Shown here: positions 1 to 4,278 of the stretch, piece by piece
Position numbering within the stretch: position 1 is the stretch's first letter
How the letters are laid out: every line of letters begins with the position of its first letter
Assembly (NCBI GenBank): GCA_947086625.1
Contig: CAMTZV010000109.1
Coordinates: forward strand, 1-5,921
Reading direction: 5' to 3'
From: an uncultured bacterium
GTDB lineage: Bacteria; Bacillota; Clostridia; Lachnospirales; Lachnospiraceae
DNA: 5,921 nucleotides
Program-made: the position numbers and the translations under genes
The notes under the pieces: generated by a model
What the model saw: the letters and a program-made list of their open reading frames with translations, nothing else
What the model was told of the DNA's origin: nothing
Databases searched by the model: none

Positions 1-242
1 GCCATATACCGATGAGCATGGAGGATTGGGCAAAACGGCTGGATGGCTTTCTTGAGTTTAATGGTACGGAAATATTGACCGGCCCGGGAAAGATAAGTGC
101 AGAACAAGCCAAATTATATGCTGAAACTCAATTTGAAAAATATCGTATTATTCAAGATAAACTTTTTATGTCCGATTACGATAAATTTATGTTAAAGCTC
201 GAGGAGCAGACAAAGAGCCTGCCAGGTTCCGCAGATATCTGA
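1..242 (+). CDS. RhuM-family protein, C-terminal fragment (cut by window edge)
   Basis: The reading frame is open from the left edge (first full codon at base 3) to TGA at 240-242, so this is the 3' end of a longer gene and the internal ATG at 12 is probably not its start. The visible part of about 79 residues has the pattern I associate with the C-terminus of the virulence RhuM family: W..RLD.FL.FN, then IL..G.IS, then an alanine-rich helix leading to FEKYR..QD.LF.SDYDKF. Full RhuM proteins are about 330 residues, so roughly three quarters lies outside the window. The name comes from a gene on a Salmonella pathogenicity island; the biochemical function is not established, and relatives are frequent in accessory regions beside restriction or mobile genes. 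The gene is more AT-rich than the hydrolase genes downstream and is followed by a gene-poor gap, so it is probably not part of the downstream operon. Family assignment is from memory of the motif pattern. Confidence 0.72.
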   Translation, partial: HIPMSMEDWAKRLDGFLEFNGTEILTGPGKISAEQAKLYAETQFEKYRIIQDKLFMSDYDKFMLKLEEQTKSLPGSADI

Positions 243-488
243 TGCGCATCTTTCTCTGATTGAACAGGAAAAGGATGTGTGGGGGAAAGGCGGCAATCAA
301 CAAAAAACATGCGGAAGTCTGCTACATAAAAAAGTGTGTAAGGGAAAATTCAGAGATAGCTGGAGAAAATGGATGTCGGGGTTCATCGCAGTGGGTGGTG
401 AGCTCCTTTTTTTGTGTTTTGAATGCTGCTTATGGAAGTGCGGCTGGCTTCACTGTTATGGAAAATTTCATTACTGGCAAGCTAATTC
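243..488. other. Gap without a convincing gene
   Basis: This stretch separates the RhuM-family gene from the promoter of the secreted-protein series. Two overlapping + strand frames are open here (about 260-496 from TTG and 277-516 from GTG). Both use weak starts, overlap each other, are rich in Cys, Trp and Lys, match no family I recognise, and one runs through the promoter. I read them as chance or as decayed sequence. Two short perfect palindromes, AGATATCT (233-240) and GATGCGCATC (241-250), straddle the stop of the RhuM gene, but no loop or strong U-tract follows, so I do not call a terminator. Confidence 0.5.
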
Positions 489-517
489 TTGCATAAATGA
501 TGTACAAGTGATATAAT
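489..517 (+). promoter_or_regulatory. Extended -10 promoter for the secreted-protein operon
   Basis: A -35-like TTGCAT (489-494) is followed by exactly 17 bases and a perfect TATAAT (512-517), with TG at 509-510 giving the extended -10 form TGaTATAAT. The good -10 and optimal spacing offset the weak -35. Transcription should start near 523-525, inside the palindrome downstream, leaving a leader of under 30 bases before the ATG at 552. A second TATAAT lies at 528-533 but has no credible -35 at the right distance. This is the only strong promoter I can see, so it probably drives the genes from 552 onward. Confidence 0.75.
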
Positions 518-536
518 GTGTACATTATATAATGTA
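501..536. promoter_or_regulatory. Candidate operator: 16-bp palindrome and paired TGTACA sites
   Basis: TACATTATATAATGTA at 521-536 is a perfect 16-bp palindrome placed at the predicted transcription start and just upstream of the ribosome binding site. In addition, the self-complementary hexamer TGTACA occurs at 501-506 and 519-524, flanking the -10 box. A dimeric repressor bound here would block RNA polymerase or early elongation. The TACA...TGTA ends recall operators of several winged-helix repressors, but I cannot assign a regulator family and none is encoded in the window. The AT-rich composition makes some self-complementarity likely by chance, though 16 perfect bases at this position is notable. 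Confidence 0.5.
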
Positions 537-551
537 AAGGAGAAATGAAAA

Positions 552-1145
552 ATGAAACAAGGCAAAAAAATAACATCCCTGATCGCACTGATTCTCTGTG
601 CAGTGCTCGCCATCTCGGGTCTGTGCGTGGAAACGGCATACGCGGCCAACAAAAAGATGTCGTTAAAGGTGGGCTTTAAAGGGAAAACGGTCAATCTGAT
701 TAAGGATATCAATGATGAGTATGATCGCTATGAACTTTCGGTCGCGTCCGTGCAGAAAAAGTGGGGCAAGCCAAAAACAAAGAAAAACGGCGACTCGACC
801 ATGTATACATGGAAAAAAGGAAAGACCACGATCGAGGTGTCTGATTTTGGTGCGAAAAAAGACGGGAAGAGCTATGTAGGCGGCATTACAATCAACATCA
901 AAGATAAAAACGGCTCGCTGTGGGGCGTGAAAGTCGGCATGAAGGCGGAAACGGCTCTGAAGAAGATCAAAAAAGCGCTGGACACGGAAAACGTTGTGGA
1001 TAATACAGACGATATATTTGATTCTGGTGGTGTTGGTATTGTATACACAAAAGATTGCATCTCGGCATTTACCGGGCCGTATATGCCGGCTGGTTTTGGA
1101 CTGAAAAACGGCAAGGTTACGTCTATTTGGTTTTCCAGATCTTAA
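552..1145 (+). CDS. Exported family A protein, copy 1 (unknown function)
   Basis: This 197-residue protein is predicted to be secreted: a lysine-rich start (MKQGKK), a hydrophobic segment at about 9-26, and a signal peptidase I site after AYA (29-31). There is no lipobox at the cleavage site. The mature part is basic and matches the protein at 2711-3331 in shared blocks: LKV.FKGKT (38-46), WGKPK (71-75), YTWKKGKT (85-92), a K-D-K-N-G..L.GVKVGMK block (117-131) and LKNGKV (184-189). The 'VKVGM' block followed by an amphipathic lysine-rich helix and the 'WGKP' element recall small BamE/BLIP-like or DUF4309-like folds, but that is an inference from local pattern only. The start is set by AAAGGAG (536-542), nine bases ahead of the ATG. 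It is the first gene after the promoter at 489-517. I do not recognise a named family. Confidence 0.88.
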   Translation: MKQGKKITSLIALILCAVLAISGLCVETAYAANKKMSLKVGFKGKTVNLIKDINDEYDRYELSVASVQKKWGKPKTKKNGDSTMYTWKKGKTTIEVSDFGAKKDGKSYVGGITINIKDKNGSLWGVKVGMKAETALKKIKKALDTENVVDNTDDIFDSGGVGIVYTKDCISAFTGPYMPAGFGLKNGKVTSIWFSRS

Positions 1146-1155
1146 AAACAGGAAC

Positions 1156-1161
1156 AGGAGG
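1156..1161 (+). promoter_or_regulatory. Strong ribosome binding site of the 35-codon ORF
   Basis: A perfect AGGAGG lies eight bases ahead of the ATG at 1170. It is one of the best Shine-Dalgarno sequences in the window although the ORF it serves is only 35 codons long. The hydrolase gene at 1274 has only a weak site of its own (AGGTGG, 1262-1267), so this site may control hydrolase output by coupling through the ATGA stop-start overlap at 1274-1277. Confidence 0.6.
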
Positions 1162-1169
1162 AACGAATT

Positions 1170-1277
1170 ATGAAGAGGGGAGAAATGTACGACGTCTATT
1201 GTGGGAGTAATGATCCGACTCTTTTCGTGCAAATGAAAAACGACAGGGTGACGTCCATTTCAGGTGGGTTCATATGA
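1170..1277 (+). pseudogene. 35-aa ORF, likely deleted remnant of a family A gene, coupled to the hydrolase
   Basis: The ORF starts with ATG at 1170 and stops with TGA at 1275-1277, overlapping the ATG of the next gene as ATGA. It encodes 35 residues with no signal peptide. The C-terminal part, F-V-Q-M-K-N-D-R-V-T-S-I (19-30), resembles the C-terminal block GFGLKNGKVTSI of the preceding family A gene. In DNA, 1234-1262 matches 1102-1130 at about 23 of 29 positions. The start region GAATTATGAAG is also shared with the second family A gene at 2705-2715. I infer that a third family A gene suffered an internal deletion leaving the leader, first codons and tail. It is annotated as a remnant, but it has an excellent ribosome binding site and is probably translated. 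Its remaining role could be translational coupling to the hydrolase. A genuine small protein remains possible. Confidence 0.6.
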
Positions 1278-2638
1278 AAAACGGCGCGGCGCAGCCGCTT
1301 TGGACGGTTTTGAGACGGGCAGCGCTTTTTCTGCTGGCGCTGTGCGTGGCGGCAGGCCCTGCCATTGCGGTGCGCGCCGGTGAGGCCGCGGCGCAGTCAG
1401 AGGAAGCCGCCGCGCAGCCGCAGGAGGCCCCGGGCAGCGAACCGCCGGAGGGTGGGCCAAAGCGCGAAGAGACAGCGGCGCAATCCGGCGGGGACGGCGC
1501 AGAGGATGCGCCGCAGGAGGTAACGGTTTCGGCATCGGTACGGCTGACGAAAAGCAAAAAAGCGGCTTACATCCGCTGGAAGCGCGTGGCGGGTGCATAC
1601 GCGTATAAGGTGCAGCGCAGCAGCAAACGAGACGGCAAATTTCAGACAGTCGCATTCCTCTCGCAGAACGACTGCACGTATCGGGACAAGGGCGTGAGGA
1701 GGGGCCGCCGCTACTATTACCGCGTGGCGGCCGCGATGGAAGACGGAGGAAACTGCTACAGCAAAACGCTCGCCTTGGACTGCCCGCTGGGGAAGGTATC
1801 GGGCGTAAGGCTGATCCGCTATTCGACGACGTCGATTAAGGTGACCTGGGACGCGGACAAAAATGCAAAATGGTACAAGGTCTACTATGCGACGACGCGA
1901 AACGGCAAATATAAGCTGGCGGGAACGACAAAGCAGAATTGGTTTCGGGTAAAGAAGCTTGCCAATTACCACAGCTATCATTTCCGGGTGGAGGCCTGCG
2001 TTTCCAGAAAAGCATCCGCTCTGGACAGCGGGCCGTCACAATCCGTCACGATGGTCACAAGGCCCTATGAGCGGCTGACGGTCTTTGCGGGCGATTCGCT
2101 TACCCGGGGCCTGAAATCCTACAACGCCGTGGACAAGATTAAAATCGGCGGGAAGAAGGCGGTCGTGGCGGTGGACGGCTTAAATACGCTCACCTTCCGC
2201 ACGAAGAAGGTGATTGGAAACCGCTCGGCGATGGACGAGGTCATACGGCTTACGCCTTACCGGGTGTATATCATGCTCGGCGGCAACGACATCCACTATC
2301 TGGATAAAAGCAAGCTCATCGACCGCTACCGGGTCATCCTGAAGGCAATCCGGGACGGCTCGCCGGATACGGACATCGTTTTGCTTGCCATGTCCCCGGT
2401 CACGGCGGCGGCAAAGCAGAGGTTGCCCGGATTTTCCCAGATACCGGCCTACAATCAGGATTTGTCAGAGCTGGCAGAGGAGCTGGGTATGAAATTTTAT
2501 GACTGTACGGAATTTATGAAGGATTCCACCGGCTGTCTGAAAAGCGCTTACGCTACGGCGGACGGCATTCACTGGAAGGCGCCGGTCTACGACGAATATG
2601 CAAAGCTGCTGGAGACGTACGATAAGACGCTCGATTAG
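1274..2638 (+). CDS. Secreted FnIII-FnIII-SGNH/GDSL hydrolase, copy 1 (SGNH1)
   Basis: This 454-residue protein has four parts. Residues 1-35 form a signal peptide with hydrophobic core at about 16-31 and a likely cut after VRA (33-35). Residues 36-82 are a low-complexity Ala/Glu/Gln/Pro linker. Residues 83-172 and 173-263 are two fibronectin type III-like domains, each with the YKV...YYYRV or YHFRV strand pattern. Residues 264-454 are an SGNH hydrolase domain with block I FAGDS (nucleophile Ser275), block III LGGND (335-339, oxyanion Asn338) and block V DGIHW (Asp430, His433). A conserved Gly302 in the GLNT segment may be block II. SGNH enzymes are Ser-His-Asp esterases or lipases; extracellular ones often de-acetylate glycans, but the substrate is unknown here. 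The ATG overlaps the stop of the preceding 35-codon ORF (ATGA), suggesting coupled translation. The catalytic domain is about 68% identical to the copy at 4274-5668 (129 of 191, counted by eye without gaps). Confidence 0.92.
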   Translation: MKNGAAQPLWTVLRRAALFLLALCVAAGPAIAVRAGEAAAQSEEAAAQPQEAPGSEPPEGGPKREETAAQSGGDGAEDAPQEVTVSASVRLTKSKKAAYIRWKRVAGAYAYKVQRSSKRDGKFQTVAFLSQNDCTYRDKGVRRGRRYYYRVAAAMEDGGNCYSKTLALDCPLGKVSGVRLIRYSTTSIKVTWDADKNAKWYKVYYATTRNGKYKLAGTTKQNWFRVKKLANYHSYHFRVEACVSRKASALDSGPSQSVTMVTRPYERLTVFAGDSLTRGLKSYNAVDKIKIGGKKAVVAVDGLNTLTFRTKKVIGNRSAMDEVIRLTPYRVYIMLGGNDIHYLDKSKLIDRYRVILKAIRDGSPDTDIVLLAMSPVTAAAKQRLPGFSQIPAYNQDLSELAEELGMKFYDCTEFMKDSTGCLKSAYATADGIHWKAPVYDEYAKLLETYDKTLD

Positions 2639-2710
2639 CGGCTTTCCTTCCGGCAGGACAGATAAAACAGATACTTTAAAGACAGAAATATTGAAAGGAG
2701 ATACAGAATT
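2639..2710 (+). promoter_or_regulatory. Spacer with ribosome binding site between SGNH1 and family A copy 2
   Basis: The 72-base gap carries AAAGGAG at 2694-2700, ten bases ahead of the ATG at 2711. I see no terminator hairpin and no convincing promoter, which supports co-transcription. A segment at about 2647-2677 (CTTCCGGCA ... AGATACTTT) recurs in diverged form at 3443-3472, ahead of the dehydrogenase gene, where it follows the SGNH remnant. It therefore marks the end of the duplicated unit. Confidence 0.5.
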
Positions 2711-3331
2711 ATGAAGTGCAGAAAAACATGGAAAGGCATCGCAGCAATTATGCTCTGTATGGTGCTTGCCCTTACAGGGCTGAATGTGCAGGTGGCGTCG
2801 GCAGCGTCCGGGAAGGTTCCGCTAAAAGTCACGTTTAAAGGAAAAACTGCCGCATTTGTCAAGGATCTGAATAATAAGGATTTTAATGAGTATCCGACTG
2901 TCAAATCATTGACATCAAAATGGGGTAAACCAAAAAAATCCGCAGTTAAGTACGACGCGGGGGAGGCATGGAAATATACATGGAAAAAAGGGAAAACAGA
3001 AATTATTCTTATGACTGATACAAGAGACGAAAAAGCAGAAATCAGTTTCGGAAAAGTTGATATTCAGGATAAAAACGGGGCGCTGTGCGGCGTAAAAGTC
3101 GGTATGAAAAAGGATACCGCTGTCAAAAAGCTGAAAAAAGTGCTTAGAGCGCTCGGGCTTAAAAATGCAGACATGAGCATAGACGATGATCGCATATCTA
3201 TAAGTTGGTTTACGCTGACCACCACCACCGAATATAATGCGGGAGGTTTTGAGTTCGAGTTAAAGAATGGCAAAGTAAGCAGTTGTTTTTGGCTGCACAG
3301 CCCGAGTTCACCAATTATGTATGCCAAGTAA
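2711..3331 (+). CDS. Exported family A protein, copy 2 (unknown function)
   Basis: This 206-residue paralogue of the protein at 552-1145 has a signal peptide: MKCRK, a hydrophobic core at about 8-24, and a likely cut after ASA (29-31). A cysteine at position 3 precedes the core and is not a lipobox. The shared blocks fall at nearly the same places: LKV.FKGKT (38-46), WGKPKK (71-76), YTWKKGKT (89-96), D-K-N-G..L.GVKVGMKK (120-134) and LKNGKV (184-189). Overall identity is clearly partial and scattered, so the two copies are old paralogues or have diverged fast. The tail after the last block is longer than in copy 1 and ends in PIMYAK. The stop TAA (3329-3331) abuts the SGNH remnant exactly, so this C-terminus may have been altered by the deletion that created the remnant. 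Function unknown; co-location with the SGNH hydrolase suggests action on the same surface material. Confidence 0.88.
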   Translation: MKCRKTWKGIAAIMLCMVLALTGLNVQVASAASGKVPLKVTFKGKTAAFVKDLNNKDFNEYPTVKSLTSKWGKPKKSAVKYDAGEAWKYTWKKGKTEIILMTDTRDEKAEISFGKVDIQDKNGALCGVKVGMKKDTAVKKLKKVLRALGLKNADMSIDDDRISISWFTLTTTTEYNAGGFEFELKNGKVSSCFWLHSPSSPIMYAK

Positions 3332-3472
3332 CTGACGGTCTTTGCGGGCGATTCGCTTACCCGGGGCCTGAAATCTGCAACGCTGTGGAAAAGAATAAAA
3401 TCGGCGGGAAGAAGGCGGTCGTGGCGGCATTCGGCAAAAGCGCTTCCGGCAAAGAAGGAAAAAAGATACTTT
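3332..3472 (+). pseudogene. Remnant of an SGNH hydrolase gene with internal deletion
   Basis: Bases 3332-3427 match 2075-2171 of SGNH1. The first 44 bases are identical; the rest has about four substitutions and one missing base after 3375, giving roughly 95% identity. The matched part encodes the nucleophile block L-T-V-F-A-G-D-S-L-T-R-G-L-K-S and then, in another frame, KIGGKKAVVA, so the missing base is a frameshift. About 3443-3472 then resembles the spacer downstream of SGNH1 (2647-2677). The simplest reading is a copy of SGNH1 that lost its signal peptide, FnIII domains and the 3' two thirds of the catalytic domain, keeping the 3' spacer. No block III or block V remains, so it cannot make an active enzyme. 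The copy at 4274-5668 is much less similar here, so the parent was SGNH1 or its close ancestor. Confidence 0.8.
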
Positions 3473-3487
3473 GAAGGAGAAGGCTCT

Positions 3488-4213
3488 ATGGATTTAGAGG
3501 GAAAGGTCGCGGTCGTGACCGGGGCGACGGGCGGGATCGGGCAGGCAATCTGCAGGCTGTTCCGGGCGCACGGCGCCAGCGTCATCGGGATACATAAGCA
3601 TAGCAAAAGGAAGGACGAGGTGGAGCCCGGGATCGATTATGTCATTTCCACGGTGACCGATTACGATGAAATTGGACAGGTGGTCGGGGAGATCATCGAA
3701 AAATACGGGAAAATCGATATTCTCGTGAACAATGCGGGCATCAACCGGGACGCGCTGACAAAGGACATGACGGAGAAGCAGTTTGACGAGGTCATCGCGA
3801 CGAACTTAAAGGGCGCATGGAATGTCACCCGGTTTGTCGGACCCCATATGCAGAAAAACCACGGCGGCTCCATCATCAATATTTCCAGTGTGGTGGGCGT
3901 ATACGGAAATGTCGGCCAGTCGAATTATGCCGCCTCCAAGGCGGGGCTGGTCGGGATGACAAAATGCTGGGCAAAGGAATTTGCGGGCAGGGAGGGAAAC
4001 GTCCGCGTCAATTGCATTTCCCCCGGCTTTATAAAAACACATATGCTGGATTCGATTCCGGAGCATGTTCTGGACGGGATCCGGGGAAAAATCGTGCTGG
4101 GAAGGATGGGGGAACCGGCGGAAATCGCCGAGGCTGTGCTGTTTTTAGCCTCCGACCGTTCCAGCTATATTACGGGCGCGAATATCAATGCCAACGGCGG
4201 GATGGCGCTCTGA
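3488..4213 (+). CDS. Short-chain dehydrogenase/reductase, FabG-like (3-oxoacyl-ACP reductase type)
   Basis: This 241-residue protein is a complete classical SDR of the usual FabG length (about 245). The Rossmann fold begins VTGATGGIG (10-18), fitting the TGxxxGxG nucleotide motif. NNAG is at 81-84. The catalytic tetrad is Asn106, Ser134, Tyr147 and Lys151 in the NISSVVG ... NYAASKAG block. PG at 179-180 and the C-terminal YITGANINANGG complete the family pattern. Basic residues after strand 2 (HKHSKRK, 36-42) favour NADP(H). There is no signal peptide, so it is cytoplasmic, unlike its neighbours. FabG enzymes reduce 3-oxoacyl-ACP, but many similar SDRs act on sugars or other ketones, so the substrate is not certain and no symbol is given. 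AAGGAGA (3474-3480) fixes the ATG at 3488. The frame is also open back to 3332 through the SGNH remnant, which I treat as accidental. Confidence 0.9.
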   Translation: MDLEGKVAVVTGATGGIGQAICRLFRAHGASVIGIHKHSKRKDEVEPGIDYVISTVTDYDEIGQVVGEIIEKYGKIDILVNNAGINRDALTKDMTEKQFDEVIATNLKGAWNVTRFVGPHMQKNHGGSIINISSVVGVYGNVGQSNYAASKAGLVGMTKCWAKEFAGREGNVRVNCISPGFIKTHMLDSIPEHVLDGIRGKIVLGRMGEPAEIAEAVLFLASDRSSYITGANINANGGMAL

Positions 4214-4258
4214 ACGGTTACCTGACTGCCGGTGCGTGGGTATCGTAAATAATTCGAG

Positions 4259-4278
4259 AAGGAGATGTGAAATGTGAA
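4259..4278 (+). promoter_or_regulatory. Ribosome binding site and start region deciding the GTG start of SGNH2
   Basis: AAGGAG (4259-4264) is followed by a perfect direct repeat of ATGTGAA (4265-4271 and 4272-4278). Both ATG triplets are immediately followed by TGA and so cannot start the gene. The in-frame GTG at 4274-4276, nine bases after the Shine-Dalgarno sequence, is the only sensible start, because the next codons give a normal signal peptide. The second ATG-TGA pair overlaps the GTG. Confidence 0.7.

Noticed and set aside
233..257. Possible terminator after the RhuM gene
   Set aside because: The two short palindromes have no loop and only a short T-run follows, so no convincing intrinsic terminator can be drawn.
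260..516. Two overlapping + strand frames of about 78 codons in the gap after the RhuM gene
   Set aside because: They use TTG and GTG starts without good ribosome binding sites, overlap each other, match nothing I know, and one runs into the promoter.
545..547. Alternative ATG for family A copy 1
   Set aside because: It lies only two bases from the Shine-Dalgarno and is in a different frame that gives no signal peptide or conserved blocks.
663..1232. 189-codon open frame on the - strand opposite family A copy 1
   Set aside because: It lies wholly opposite a gene with a signal peptide, ribosome binding site and paralogue. Its translation has no family features.
1260..1981. Long - strand open frames opposite SGNH1
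   Set aside because: High GC and codon bias in SGNH1 keep the reverse frames open. The products are Arg/Pro/Ala-rich and have no recognisable domain.
3064..3606. 180-codon - strand frame across A2, the SGNH relic and the SDR start
   Set aside because: It crosses three unrelated + strand features and has no plausible ribosome binding site or domain.
3817..4248. 143-codon + strand frame overlapping the SDR
   Set aside because: It is an out-of-frame shadow of the SDR, which has all its catalytic motifs in the other frame.
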